Positions 52,140-61,138 are shown, counted from the stretch's first letter. The stretch is DNA of 64,000 nt from Alistipes sp. ZOR0009 (GCF_000798815.1 NZ_JTLD01000036.1:1-64000), one strand, 5' to 3'. The notes: generated by a model not told the origin, from the sequence alone. Made by a program: numbers and translations.

Positions 52140-52190
52140 ATGCCCAACCAACAGCCTTGGTGCTGGTTTGTGGTTTCTGCTATTCAGTAA
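52140..52190 (+). CDS. Candidate Trp-containing leader peptide (TnaC-like)
   Basis: A 16-codon ORF, MPNQQPWCWFVVSAIQ, with TAA at 52188-52190, ends 20 nt before the tryptophanase ATG, in a different frame. It has two Trp codons (positions 7 and 9). In E. coli and relatives, tryptophanase is controlled by TnaC, a 24-residue leader peptide whose Trp12 takes part in tryptophan-dependent ribosome stalling. The peptide here has no sequence similarity to TnaC beyond Trp content and location, and lacks its final Pro. No strong Shine-Dalgarno is seen, which is normal for this phylum. It could be a chance ORF. Confidence 0.4.
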   Translation: MPNQQPWCWFVVSAIQ

Positions 52191-52210
52191 TCTACAAAAA
52201 TATTATAGCT

Positions 52211-53590
52211 ATGGAACTTCCATTTGCAGAGTCGTACAAAATTAAGATGGTAGAGCCTATTCGTCGTTCTACCCGCGAAGAGCGTGAGCGTTGGATTAAG
52301 GAAGCTCACTACAACCTGTTTAACCTACGCAGCGAGTACGTGTTTATCGACTTGCTAACCGACTCGGGCACTGGCGCCATGAGCGATCGCCAGTGGAGCG
52401 CCATGATGCTGGGCGATGAGAGCTACGCTGGTGCCAGCTCGTACTACAAGCTAAAGGATGCCATCTTCAACATCCTTGGATTTCCTTACTACCTGCCAAC
52501 CCACCAGGGACGTGCTGCCGAAAACGTGCTTTTCTCGGTGCTTATTAAGGAGGGATCGTACATTCCTGGAAACTCGCACTTCGACACCACCAAGGGGCAC
52601 ATCGAGTTCCGTAAGGCGCACGCGGTAGATCTTACCATCGACGAGGCTTCGAACACCCAGCTCGAGGTGCCTTTTAAGGGGAATATCGACGTAAACAAGC
52701 TGGCCGAATTCCTTAAAACGCACAGCAAGGAGCAGGTTCCCTTTATCTGTATGACCGTTACCAACAACACCGCTGGTGGTCAGCCTGTATCTATGGAAAA
52801 CCTTCGCGAGGTTAGCAAGCTGGCCAAGCAGTACGGTATTCCGGTGCTATTCGACTCGGCTCGTTTTGCCGAAAACGCCTATTTTATTAAGATGCGCGAG
52901 CAGGGCTACGCCGATAAGAGCATTAAGGAGATTGTAAAGGAGATGTACCAGTATGCCGACTATATGACCATGAGCTCTAAGAAGGATGCCATTGTGAATA
53001 TGGGTGGATTTATTGGCTTTAAGGACGAGGAAACCTTCCAAAAGGCTACCGTTTACAATATAATGTTTGAGGGTTACGTTACCTACGGCGGTATGAGCGG
53101 TAGGGATATGAATGCTCTAGCTGTTGGTTTGGACGAAGGAACCGAATTCGATACGCTTGATAACCGCATTCGTCAGGTTGCCTACCTTGGTCAGAAGCTC
53201 GACGAGTATGGTATTCCTTACCAGCGTCCTGCCGGTGGCCACGCCATCTTTGTTGATGCCAAGAAGGTGCTTCCTAACGTACCTCGCGAGCAATTCCCTG
53301 CCCAAACGTTGGGCGTGGAGCTTTACGTAGAGGCCGGTATTCGTGGTGTTGAGATTGGCGCCATCCTTGCCGACCGCGATCCAGAAACCAGAGAAAACCG
53401 CTACCCAGAGCTGGAACTGCTTCGTTTGGCCATCCCTCGTCGTACCTACACCAACAACCATATGGACGTGGTTGCTGCTGCGCTAAAGAACGTATTCGAT
53501 AGGCGCGAGAGCATCACCAAGGGGGTTGAGATTGTGAAGGAAGCTCCAATACTTCGCCACTTTACCGTAGAAATGGAAAAGGTAAAGTAG
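52211..53590 (+). CDS. tnaA: Tryptophanase
   Basis: A 459-residue PLP enzyme that splits tryptophan to indole, pyruvate and ammonia. I start it at 52211 (MELPFAESYKIKMVEPI), matching Bacteroides homologues; an upstream TTG frame overlaps the leader ORF. Signatures: DLLTDSGTGAMSD, PTHQGRAAEN, NTAGGQPVS, DSARFAENAYF and the PLP lysine in MSSKKDAIVNMGG. The residue that separates the two family members (Arg381 in tyrosine phenol-lyase) is aliphatic here (GIRGVEIG), so tryptophan is favoured over tyrosine. Monocistronic with a terminator after it. No tryptophan permease is adjacent. Confidence 0.93.
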   Translation: MELPFAESYKIKMVEPIRRSTREERERWIKEAHYNLFNLRSEYVFIDLLTDSGTGAMSDRQWSAMMLGDESYAGASSYYKLKDAIFNILGFPYYLPTHQGRAAENVLFSVLIKEGSYIPGNSHFDTTKGHIEFRKAHAVDLTIDEASNTQLEVPFKGNIDVNKLAEFLKTHSKEQVPFICMTVTNNTAGGQPVSMENLREVSKLAKQYGIPVLFDSARFAENAYFIKMREQGYADKSIKEIVKEMYQYADYMTMSSKKDAIVNMGGFIGFKDEETFQKATVYNIMFEGYVTYGGMSGRDMNALAVGLDEGTEFDTLDNRIRQVAYLGQKLDEYGIPYQRPAGGHAIFVDAKKVLPNVPREQFPAQTLGVELYVEAGIRGVEIGAILADRDPETRENRYPELELLRLAIPRRTYTNNHMDVVAAALKNVFDRRESITKGVEIVKEAPILRHFTVEMEKVK

Positions 53591-53637
53591 CACCTGTCGC
53601 TTAGATTTTACACTGCCTTAATATATTGAATTGTGTC

Positions 53638-53675
53638 AGCAGCCGTGGTCAACCCGATCGCGGCTGCTTTCTTTT
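53638..53675 (+). terminator. Terminator of the tryptophanase gene
   Basis: An 8-bp stem (53638-53645 with 53661-53668) with a 15-nt loop, followed by TTCTTTTT. Confidence 0.85.
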
Positions 53676-53761
53676 TGTGGGGCGCTTCGATAAATAATTG
53701 AAAATGGTTTGCCTGTATACGATTATTATGTGACTTTTGTATTCTAACAGATATTTTATTG

Positions 53762-55144
53762 ATGAAGGACTTTACCGAGGGCAGCGTTTCTAAGCTTATT
53801 TTGAACTTCTCCATTCCTATGCTCATAGGTAATGTATTTCAATCGTTATACAGCATTATCGATAGCGTGATTGTGGGGCAATACCTCGGCACCAAGGCGC
53901 TTGCGGCGGTGGGAGCCTCGTATCCCATCATCTTCTTTATTATTGCGCTGGTAATTGGGATTGGCGGCGGTGGCTCTATCGTTATCGCTCAGTACTTCGG
54001 GGCTAAGCAGTACGATAAGGTTAAAAAGGCTTCGGATACGATCAACCTATTTCTGTTGGGGTCGGGTTTGGTTATTGCCGTTGCGGGGCTTTTCCTCTCG
54101 CGGCCTATCTTGAGGCTCATTCAGTTACCCGACGAGCTGCTCGACGATGCCACCCTGTTTCTGCAAATCTACCTGGCTGGTATGGTGCTCGCCTTTGGCT
54201 TTAACGGGGTAATCTCCATCCTCCGTGGGGTGGGCGATTCCAAAACGCCGCTTTACTTTCTGATAATATCTACCATTGGTAATATTGTGCTCGATATTCT
54301 TTTTATCGGCTACTTTGGGTGGGGCATTGCCGGTGCCGCCATTGCTACCATTTTGGCGCAGGCTATAGCGTTTGCCATGGCCATCGTTTACCTTAATAAG
54401 TACCATAAGATAATTGGCTATCGCTTTAAGGGATGGTCGTTCGATCGGGAGATCTTCCGTCAGTGCATCCGGATAGGGCTGCCTTCGGGTATTCAGCAAA
54501 CCTTTGTGGCGCTGGGTATGACTGCTCTTATGGGGATTGTAAACTCCTTCGGAACAAATGTTATTGCGGCCTACAGCACCGCCTCGCGTATCGACTCGCT
54601 GGCTATGATGCCGGCCATGAATTTTTCGGTGGCCCTATCAACCTTTGTGGGGCAAAATATTGCGGTCAAAAAGATGGAGCGCATACGTAAGGGGCTAATA
54701 TCCACCCTTTGGCTCTCGATGGGGCTTACGCTGGCCGTTACGGTGGTTATCCTAATCTTTGGCAAGGATATGATGCGCATGTTTACCGACAACCAGGAGG
54801 TTATCGGTATCGGAGCACAGTACCTTACCGTTGTCGCAATGTTTTACTGGGTGTTTACGGCCATGTTTACCATTAACGGGCTGCTGCGTGGCGCGGGTGC
54901 TACCATGGTTCCGATGCTTACTACGCTGGTTTCGCTTTGGGCGGTACGTGTGCCTGCAGCCTATATTCTGGCAAAATGGATAGGGGTTAGCGGCATTTGG
55001 CTTTCAATCCCAATTGGCTGGGCGGTGGGCCTCGTTGGAGCCTACGCATACTACCGAACAGGTAAGTGGAAGAATAAAACGGTGTTCGATAGCAAGGGGC
55101 GTGGTAATGCCGCCGAAGCAATGATGGGCGAAATGGAGGTGTAA
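53762..55144 (+). CDS. MATE family efflux transporter
   Basis: A 460-residue inner-membrane antiporter with 12 predicted helices in two similar halves. N-terminal SKLILNFSIPMLIGNVFQSLYSIIDSVIVGQYLGTKALAAVGAS and the mid-protein GLPSGIQQTFVALGMTALM are typical MATE repeats. ATG at 53762 is preferred to an in-frame TTG one codon earlier. It exports cationic drugs or metabolites with Na+ or H+. It lies downstream of tnaA but behind that gene's terminator; an indole-related role is possible but not shown. Confidence 0.92.
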   Translation: MKDFTEGSVSKLILNFSIPMLIGNVFQSLYSIIDSVIVGQYLGTKALAAVGASYPIIFFIIALVIGIGGGGSIVIAQYFGAKQYDKVKKASDTINLFLLGSGLVIAVAGLFLSRPILRLIQLPDELLDDATLFLQIYLAGMVLAFGFNGVISILRGVGDSKTPLYFLIISTIGNIVLDILFIGYFGWGIAGAAIATILAQAIAFAMAIVYLNKYHKIIGYRFKGWSFDREIFRQCIRIGLPSGIQQTFVALGMTALMGIVNSFGTNVIAAYSTASRIDSLAMMPAMNFSVALSTFVGQNIAVKKMERIRKGLISTLWLSMGLTLAVTVVILIFGKDMMRMFTDNQEVIGIGAQYLTVVAMFYWVFTAMFTINGLLRGAGATMVPMLTTLVSLWAVRVPAAYILAKWIGVSGIWLSIPIGWAVGLVGAYAYYRTGKWKNKTVFDSKGRGNAAEAMMGEMEV

Positions 55145-55168
55145 CGTTCGTTATAGCTGAAAAAAAGC

Positions 55169-55176
55169 TACCTTTG
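55169..55176 (+). promoter_or_regulatory. -7 box of the yicC-gmk-nadD operon
   Basis: TACCTTTG matches TAnnTTTG, 17 nt before the yicC ATG. Confidence 0.6.
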
Positions 55177-55192
55177 CCAAAATTTACGCTTT

Positions 55193-56071
55193 ATGATAAA
55201 ATCGATGACCGGCTACGGAAAGGCCGAGCAGGAGATATTAGGAAAAAAGATAACTGTCGAAGTTCGTTCCCTAAATAGTAAGCAGCTCGATTTGAACGTT
55301 AAGTTGCCCATGTCGTACCGCGAGCATGAGCTGGAGTTGCGTTCAGAGGTCTCAAAAAAGTTGGTTCGTGGCAAAGTCGACCTTTTTGTGTTTGTAGAAT
55401 CAACCAAGGAGGAGGCTCCGGCATCAATCAATAAAGACGTATTTGCCAGTTACTACGCGCAGGTTAAGGCTGTTTCGGACGAGTTGGGCATTAGCTTGGT
55501 TAACGAGCCCGTTGTTCAAACTATTCTTCGTATGCCCGATGTGCTGCACGTAGAGCGCCAGGAGGTAACCCCCGAAGAGATCGTTGCGCTAAAAACCGCC
55601 GTTCAGCAGGCCCTTACCGAGATCGAGAAGTTTCGCGTTCAGGAAGGTAGCGCCCTTATTGCCGATGTGCTAGGACGTGTTGACAAAATTGGTAGCAAGG
55701 TGGTCGATGTGGAGGTGTACGAAAAAAGCCGCATCGAGGTAATTAAGAATAGAATTGCCAGCAACATTGCGGAGTTTGTTCCTCAGGCAAATATCGACCA
55801 AAACCGTTTTGAGCAGGAGCTTATATTCTACATCGAGAAGCTGGATATTACCGAAGAGAAGGTTCGCCTAAGAAACCACTGCAAATATTTCCACGAAGTT
55901 TGCGCACAGGAGGAGACTCCAGGCCGTAAGTTGGGTTTTGTGGCTCAGGAAATGGGGCGCGAAATCAACACCTTAGGTTCTAAGGCTAACGATTCCGATA
56001 TTCAAAAGATTGTCGTTCAAATGAAGGACGAACTCGAAAAAATTAAAGAACAAATCCTTAACATCCTGTAA
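55193..56071 (+). CDS. yicC: YicC family endoribonuclease-like protein
   Basis: A 292-residue cytosolic protein of the YicC family. The N-terminal MIKSMTGYGKAE and VEVRSLNSKQLDLNVKLP, and the C-terminal KLGFVAQEMGREINTLGSKANDSDIQKIVVQMKDELEKIKEQI, are hallmark segments. E. coli YicC is a stress-linked endoribonuclease; here the enzyme role is inferred from family. It is 13 nt before gmk, a pairing conserved in many bacteria. Confidence 0.93.
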   Translation: MIKSMTGYGKAEQEILGKKITVEVRSLNSKQLDLNVKLPMSYREHELELRSEVSKKLVRGKVDLFVFVESTKEEAPASINKDVFASYYAQVKAVSDELGISLVNEPVVQTILRMPDVLHVERQEVTPEEIVALKTAVQQALTEIEKFRVQEGSALIADVLGRVDKIGSKVVDVEVYEKSRIEVIKNRIASNIAEFVPQANIDQNRFEQELIFYIEKLDITEEKVRLRNHCKYFHEVCAQEETPGRKLGFVAQEMGREINTLGSKANDSDIQKIVVQMKDELEKIKEQILNIL

Positions 56072-56084
56072 CTAGTTCGTCTTT

Positions 56085-56651
56085 ATGAGCGGTAAAATGA
56101 TAATTTTCTCAGCACCTTCTGGCGCTGGGAAAACCACTATTGTGAGGCATCTTCTCTCTAAGTTTAACCGATTCGAGTTTTCTATTTCGGCCACCTCACG
56201 TGCTCCGCGCGGTAGCGAAAAGCACGGCCATGATTACTTCTTTTTATCGGCCGAGGAGTTTAAGAAGCGTATTAAAGACGACGAGTTTGTGGAGTGGCAG
56301 GAGGTTTATACGGATAACTTTTACGGTACCCTCAAGTCGGAACTCGATAGAATTTGGGCTAAAGATAACGTGGTTGTATTTGATGTAGATGTGGTAGGAG
56401 GTGTTAATCTAAAAAAGATGTTTCCCGATTGCTCGCTGTCTATATTCATAATGCCGCCATCGGTTTCTGAGCTTAGAAATCGGTTGGTCGAGCGGGGAAC
56501 CGATTCGCCAGAAGCAATAGAGCGGAGGGTGGCCAAAGCCGAAGAGGAGCTTTCGTACGCCTCTAAGTTCGATTTTGTGCTGGTGAATGACGATCTGGAG
56601 GCTGCCAAAGAGGCTGCCCATCGTAAAATTGCCGAGTTTTTGAACTCTTAA
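56085..56651 (+). CDS. gmk: Guanylate kinase
   Basis: A 188-residue GMP kinase. P-loop APSGAGKTTIVRHLL (about 9-23), GMP-binding SATSRAPRGSEKHGHDYFF and YGTLKSEL, and the lid-type RGTDSPEAIERR are all present. It makes GDP for nucleotide supply. It starts 13 nt after yicC and nadD follows 15 nt later, so one operon is likely. Confidence 0.96.
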   Translation: MSGKMIIFSAPSGAGKTTIVRHLLSKFNRFEFSISATSRAPRGSEKHGHDYFFLSAEEFKKRIKDDEFVEWQEVYTDNFYGTLKSELDRIWAKDNVVVFDVDVVGGVNLKKMFPDCSLSIFIMPPSVSELRNRLVERGTDSPEAIERRVAKAEEELSYASKFDFVLVNDDLEAAKEAAHRKIAEFLNS

Positions 56652-56666
56652 ATAGGTTGCGTTGCT

Positions 56667-57248
56667 ATGTTTGTAGGACTCTACTTTGGATCTTTCAACC
56701 CGATTCATAACGGGCATATAAGCATAGCAACGCAAATGCTACAAAAGGTGGGCTTCGACGAGATCTGGTTTATTGTAAGCCCCCTAAACCCTCTAAAAAC
56801 AGGAGCCGAGTTGGCTTCGAATATCGATAGATTGCGGATGGTAGAGCTCGCAGTTGCCGATCAAAATTTCCCATTTAAGGCTTCGGACGTTGAGTTTAAT
56901 CTCCCTACTCCCTCCTACACGATTGATACACTATCAGAACTAAAGCATAAATACCCAACCTTTCGCTTTGGTATCATTATGGGTAGCGATAACGTTGCCT
57001 CTATCGAGCGTTGGAAATCTTATCGCGAGATTCTTCTGCATTATTCTATCTTTTTCTTTCCTCGTTTGGGCGATGATTCCGACTTTCTTGCAGAAAAATA
57101 TGGCGTTACCAAAATTCAGGCCGACTATCTTGATATTTCATCCACTCAAATTAGGATGCTGGTAGGTAAGGGAATGCTCATCGATGGGTTAGTCTCAGAT
57201 CTGGTTCGTTCCTATATTCAAATCAACAATCTTTACCTTAGCCTCTAG
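56667..57248 (+). CDS. nadD: Nicotinate-nucleotide adenylyltransferase
   Basis: A 193-residue NaMN adenylyltransferase of NAD synthesis. The nucleotidyl-transferase motif GSFNPIHNGHISIA (about 8-21) and C-terminal SSTQIRMLVGKG (ISSTxIR type) are complete, and TPSYTIDTLSEL matches the substrate segment. Third and last gene of the yicC-gmk-nadD operon. Confidence 0.95.
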   Translation: MFVGLYFGSFNPIHNGHISIATQMLQKVGFDEIWFIVSPLNPLKTGAELASNIDRLRMVELAVADQNFPFKASDVEFNLPTPSYTIDTLSELKHKYPTFRFGIIMGSDNVASIERWKSYREILLHYSIFFFPRLGDDSDFLAEKYGVTKIQADYLDISSTQIRMLVGKGMLIDGLVSDLVRSYIQINNLYLSL

Positions 57249-57425
57249 AAAACTCAGCTGCGTGCAGGTGTTCCGATATTCGCGCTTAACTTCTTCCATT
57301 CAATTAAGTTGTAGTCTCGAAGTGCTTTGCTGATATTTTTAAAATGGTGATGTTGTCGTGTGCATGCGCTTATAGCCTCTCAAACAAAACGATTTTCTTG
57401 TTGTTTCTTTCCCAAAATTACAATT

Positions 57426-57722
57426 ATGGAAGTAGCTCATGTGGAGTCCAAAAATAAGGGAGCATTTATTGCTAGCGAAAATAGCGTGAAAATGGGGGAG
57501 ATCACCTATGCGTGGAATGCGTCAAGGAGTGTATTGACGATTAGGCATACGGGTGTTGCTGATGCCTATAAGGGGAAAGGTGTTGCTCATCGGCTTGTTA
57601 TGGAGGTGGTGGCTTTTGCGAGGGCTGAAGGGGGAACGGTTTTTCCTCGGTGTCCTTTTGCCAAAAAAATATTTGAAAAAAACTCCGATCTTGCAGATGT
57701 GCTGTTTGTGCCAACCGAATAA
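57426..57722 (+). CDS. Small GNAT-like N-acetyltransferase (YidJ/COG2388 type)
   Basis: A 98-residue protein of the minimal GNAT class. Acetyl-CoA-binding V.DAYKGKGVAHRLVMEVV (about 45-63) and a late FPRCPFAKKIFEKN motif identify it. I start at 57426; the longer in-frame option at 57360 adds a Cys/Phe-rich stretch unlike the family. Substrate unknown. Followed by a bidirectional terminator. Confidence 0.88.
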   Translation: MEVAHVESKNKGAFIASENSVKMGEITYAWNASRSVLTIRHTGVADAYKGKGVAHRLVMEVVAFARAEGGTVFPRCPFAKKIFEKNSDLADVLFVPTE

Positions 57723-57727
57723 AAGCC

Positions 57728-57752
57728 AAAGCCACCTTAAAAAGGTGGCTTT
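57728..57752. terminator. Bidirectional terminator between GNAT and histone H1-like genes
   Basis: A perfect 11-bp stem (57728-57738 with 57742-57752) with a 3-nt loop between two convergent genes, with A/T on both flanks. Confidence 0.85.
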
Positions 57753-57779
57753 GTAATTTTTACCACGTGGGTAAGAGTC

Positions 57780-57956
57780 CTACTTCTTAGAATCTTCGAT
57801 AGAATTCTTTCTGAACTCTTTAAAAAGTTTTGTAAGCTCTAAGGTTGCTTTTCTAGCACGAGCTCCTGCAGCTTTGCTGTTTTTAGATGCATACGCTTCA
57901 GCATTCTCTGTGTAAAGCGTAATTTGCTGCTTGATTTGTTCAAGTAGTTCTTGCAT
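57780..57956 (-). CDS. Histone H1-like small DNA-binding protein
   Basis: A 58-residue protein read on the minus strand, from MQELLEQIKQQ to EDSKK. It matches the Bacteroidota histone H1-like (Hc1) family: an N-terminal helix, then NSKAAGARARKATLELTKLFKEFRK with its basic, alanine-rich SxGARARKA core. It probably binds DNA non-specifically and shapes the nucleoid. Convergent with the GNAT gene and separated by a terminator. Its upstream region has a 7-bp inverted repeat (58000-58006 with 58017-58023) in the likely leader. Confidence 0.9.
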   Translation of the reverse strand: MQELLEQIKQQITLYTENAEAYASKNSKAAGARARKATLELTKLFKEFRKNSIEDSKK

Positions 57957-58652
57957 AAAGAAAAAAGTTGAGTAAAGTACTAATGGTAACTTAAATTCAC
58001 ACTATGGTTAACTAGTCATAGTGAAACTTAATGCTAATGTACAAATAAAAAAAGATAAAAAACTAGTGCTAAACCTATATTGTAGCGAAAATTTGCGGGT
58101 TTGCAGTTTTTTTTTTGAATCGAGTAGTTTTTTTTGGTGATTTTGTATGTTTAAATTGAATTAAATAAAATACGATTGGTGTTAAAAGTTGTTGTTTTTT
58201 TATTTGTATGTAGGTTTCGTATGCGGCTGTATTCTGTTAAAATAGGGTAGGTTTTCATCTTATGTGCCATGATGAAAGAAAGAAGAAGTAGGGAATTATA
58301 GGTTTGAATATCTTTTATTTATTGCTTAAGCCTATCCTGAAATGAATGGAAGTTTGTGTGTTTCTCGCGGTTGACTGTGGTGTGTATTTTTAATTTAACA
58401 ACCGCGAATTAGGGGGATGCCTCAGAGCCTAGGATCTTTAGTGGTTTTAATTATGCGGTTAAGAGCACTGTGTGCTATGCTTAAAATATGATTTGAAGAA
58501 ATAAAAGTTTGTTTAAAGCTCGATGCTCCCATTTTTGATTGGATCTTTTGGCGTTTTATAGTTGAAATATGGAGAAATACACAACTTATTTCAGAAAAAG
58601 TTGTTTGAGTTTTGTAATTTTAGTAAATTAACGTTGTTTAAAAACATTAACC
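57957..58652. other. 696-nt AT-rich spacer with inverted repeats
   Basis: No gene seen. It must hold the histone-like promoter at its left and the DHOD-like promoter at its right. A 9-bp inverted repeat (58365-58373 TCGCGGTTG with 58399-58407) stands out as the only GC-rich element, next to a short hairpin GAGCAC/GTGTGCT near 58464-58480. A structured RNA is possible but I match no known family. Confidence 0.4.
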
Positions 58653-59645
58653 ATGGTTGATATTTCTACAGAATACCTAGGATTAGAGCTGCGCTCTCCT
58701 TTAGTGGCTAGCAGCAGTGGTTTAACGGCAAACCTCGACGATTTGAAGAAATTTGAAGCGAGTGGGGTTGGTGCTGTTGTGCTTAAGTCTATTTTTGAGG
58801 AGGAGATAATCCGGAATACGCAGGATGCTATTGGTAAGATGGCCGCCTCTCGTTTCATTTATCCAGAAACGATGGAGTACTTTGAATATGACTATGACGA
58901 AATTCAGGATCCGTTAGGCGATTATTTAAAGTTAATTCGGGATGCTAAAAAGACGCTTTCCATTCCTATTATCGCATCGGTAAACTGTGTATCTCCCGAT
59001 GGTTGGATGGATTTTGCCGAGCGTATTGAGCATGCAGGAGCAGATGCTATTGAGTTGAATGTTTTTGTGCTGCCTTCCGATTTTACACGAACCTGCGAAG
59101 AAAATGAAAGTGTTTATTTTGATGTGGTTACAAAAATTCTTAAGAAGATAACGATTCCTGTATCAATAAAAATAGGTTACTACTCAGCAGCGTTGGGGAT
59201 GATGATTCAGCTGCTATCGGAAACAGGTATAAAGGGGATTACGTTGTTTAATCGTACCTATAACCCCGATTTTGATATAGATACGCTGGAGTTTACTACT
59301 TCAAACGTACTTAGCACCCCTGGAGATTTGTCTACATCGTTGCGTTGGGTTGCCATAATGTCTAACCGGGTTAAATGTGATATTGCTGCCTCAACTGGTG
59401 TGCATGATGGTGCTGCCATGGTGAAGCAGCTGCTGGCAGGAGCTAAGGTGGTTGATGTGGCTTCTGCTTTTTATCTGCATGGAATCGACTACGCTGAAGT
59501 TATGCTTGCCGATTTAAAGACCTGGATGCAGGAAAATTCCTACGGATCGTTAAAGGAGTTTAGGGGAAAAATGTCGAGAGATAAAACCTATAATCCCGCA
59601 GCGTTCGAACGGGTTCAATTTATGAAATACTTTAAAGATCGATAA
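58653..59645 (+). CDS. Dihydroorotate dehydrogenase-like FMN protein
   Basis: A 330-residue TIM-barrel protein of the PyrD-like branch. N-terminal TEYLGLELRSPLVASSSGLT, a central SIPIIASVNCVS, an IELNVF strand, SIKIGYY and the phosphate-binding ASTGVHDGAAMVKQLLAGAKVVDVASAFY at the C-terminus show the DHOD/FMN fold. The catalytic NxSCPN-type loop of true PyrD is replaced by ELNVFVLPSD, so orotate formation is doubtful. Such proteins are common in anaerobes and of unknown substrate. Monocistronic; terminator follows at once. Confidence 0.83.
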   Translation: MVDISTEYLGLELRSPLVASSSGLTANLDDLKKFEASGVGAVVLKSIFEEEIIRNTQDAIGKMAASRFIYPETMEYFEYDYDEIQDPLGDYLKLIRDAKKTLSIPIIASVNCVSPDGWMDFAERIEHAGADAIELNVFVLPSDFTRTCEENESVYFDVVTKILKKITIPVSIKIGYYSAALGMMIQLLSETGIKGITLFNRTYNPDFDIDTLEFTTSNVLSTPGDLSTSLRWVAIMSNRVKCDIAASTGVHDGAAMVKQLLAGAKVVDVASAFYLHGIDYAEVMLADLKTWMQENSYGSLKEFRGKMSRDKTYNPAAFERVQFMKYFKDR

Positions 59646-59680
59646 AACGGAAGGGCAAGAATGCCCTTCCGTTTTTTTTG
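59646..59680 (+). terminator. Terminator of the DHOD-like gene
   Basis: A perfect 12-bp stem (59646-59657 with 59662-59673) with a 4-nt loop runs into eight T. Confidence 0.92.
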
Positions 59681-59719
59681 TCTTCTTTTTTGCTACTTTT
59701 ACCACGTAAAGTTCAATTA

Positions 59720-61138
59720 ATGAAAGAAGATAGCGAATTGTACTACAGCGAAGGCGATAACCTACGTGAAATCGTGAAGCGTTTTGAGGCAATGGTTAAA
59801 AGTAACCGCATAGCCTACTTCGACATACACGAGTACGAGCAGATGGTCGATCATTACATTCAGGAAGATCGATCGGAGGACGCTATTAATGTTCTTCGGA
59901 TTGCAAGAAAGCAGCATCCCAACTCTACCGAACTTACGCTAAAGAAGGCCGAAATAGAGCTGTTTTCAGGGCATCTTTCTGATGCCTTAGAGGATTTGAT
60001 CTCCGTTGAAGCTATCGAAAAAAATAACCCAGACTTTTATTTTGTAAAGGGCAAGGCGTTGCTAGTTTCTGGCGATACCCTTGAGGCTTTTCGCATGTTT
60101 GACTTGGCAATTCAAAAGAGTGTAGATCAAAAGCTCGATATGATTTTTGAGATCGTCGCTGTTTTAGAGGAGTTCAACGAATTTGAGATAGCCGCAGAGT
60201 ATCTTCAAAAGGGGCTAACTATCGATCCTGATAACTCTCAGATATTCGGAGAACTCGGGTTTATTCTCGAAAAGCTGAATAGGACTGAAGAGGCAATCTA
60301 TGCCTACGAGCGCATGCTTGATGCTGATCCATTCCTGCCTTTTGGATGGGCTAATCTCGGCACGCTTTACTCAAAGTTGGGAAAAAACGACAAGGCGATA
60401 GAGGCGCTAGACTATGCCATCGCTTTGGAGCCCGATGGATCGATGTCGTACTTTAGCAAGGCAAATGCGCTTGCGAACAACGGTGATTTTGAAAAGGCGC
60501 TAGAGATTTTTTTTGAGTATTCTAAGCTCGAAGACGACAGCTCTATTGCCAGCTGCTGTATTGGGGAGTGCTATGAGAAGTTGGGCGATTTTGACAATGC
60601 GGCCATCTACTATAAAAAAACGCTAGAAACAGAACCTAATAACCCTGATGCCATTTACGGGCTAGCGGTTGTCGAACTAGAAAAGGATAACGTAGAGGTC
60701 AGCTATGAGTATGCGCGCCGTGCCATAGAGCTCGATCCAGATATTCCTGAGTATTGGTTTGGCTTAGGGAAGTTATCGATGCGTCTCGAAAAATTGGACG
60801 ATGCTCGTGATGCTTTTAAAAAGGCAATTGCTTTGGATCCTTTAGATTTTGAATCGTGGCTTTTGCTTTCCGAAATTGAAGTTGACGAGGAGATAGAGCA
60901 AGGGATTGAGGTGCTTTTAAATGCACTTGCCGAGAACCAAGATATTGCTGCGTTACATTATCGTTTGGCTGCCTATTATCATATGCAAAACGATTTTGAT
61001 AAGAGTTTAGAAGAGTTTGATAAAGCGCTAACGCTTGATAAGGATACGGTCGAAGAATTTTTTGAAATATGTTCTGATGCTATTGAAGATCAGCGTTATA
61101 TTTCACTATTGAAAAATCATTTGTCAGATAAGAGTTAG
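59720..61138 (+). CDS. Tetratricopeptide repeat protein
   Basis: A 472-residue cytosolic protein made largely of TPR units (about 9-11), with repeated patterns such as LGTLYSKLGKNDKAIEALDYAIALEPD and GLGKLSMRLEKLDDARDAFKKAIALDP. The start at 59720 (MKEDSELYYS) is chosen because the 14 preceding codons fall in the terminator of the upstream gene. It likely scaffolds protein assembly; no partner is named. The DUF368 gene follows 50 nt later and may be co-transcribed. Confidence 0.88.
   Translation: MKEDSELYYSEGDNLREIVKRFEAMVKSNRIAYFDIHEYEQMVDHYIQEDRSEDAINVLRIARKQHPNSTELTLKKAEIELFSGHLSDALEDLISVEAIEKNNPDFYFVKGKALLVSGDTLEAFRMFDLAIQKSVDQKLDMIFEIVAVLEEFNEFEIAAEYLQKGLTIDPDNSQIFGELGFILEKLNRTEEAIYAYERMLDADPFLPFGWANLGTLYSKLGKNDKAIEALDYAIALEPDGSMSYFSKANALANNGDFEKALEIFFEYSKLEDDSSIASCCIGECYEKLGDFDNAAIYYKKTLETEPNNPDAIYGLAVVELEKDNVEVSYEYARRAIELDPDIPEYWFGLGKLSMRLEKLDDARDAFKKAIALDPLDFESWLLLSEIEVDEEIEQGIEVLLNALAENQDIAALHYRLAAYYHMQNDFDKSLEEFDKALTLDKDTVEEFFEICSDAIEDQRYISLLKNHLSDKS

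Noticed and set aside
52211-53590. Tyrosine phenol-lyase instead of tryptophanase
   Set aside because: The tyrosine-specific Arg is an aliphatic residue here (GIRGVEIG), and the N-terminus matches Bacteroides tryptophanase.
57957-58652. 6S RNA or tmRNA in the long spacer
   Set aside because: No long terminal pairing and no alanine-tRNA-like end or tag ORF could be found by eye.
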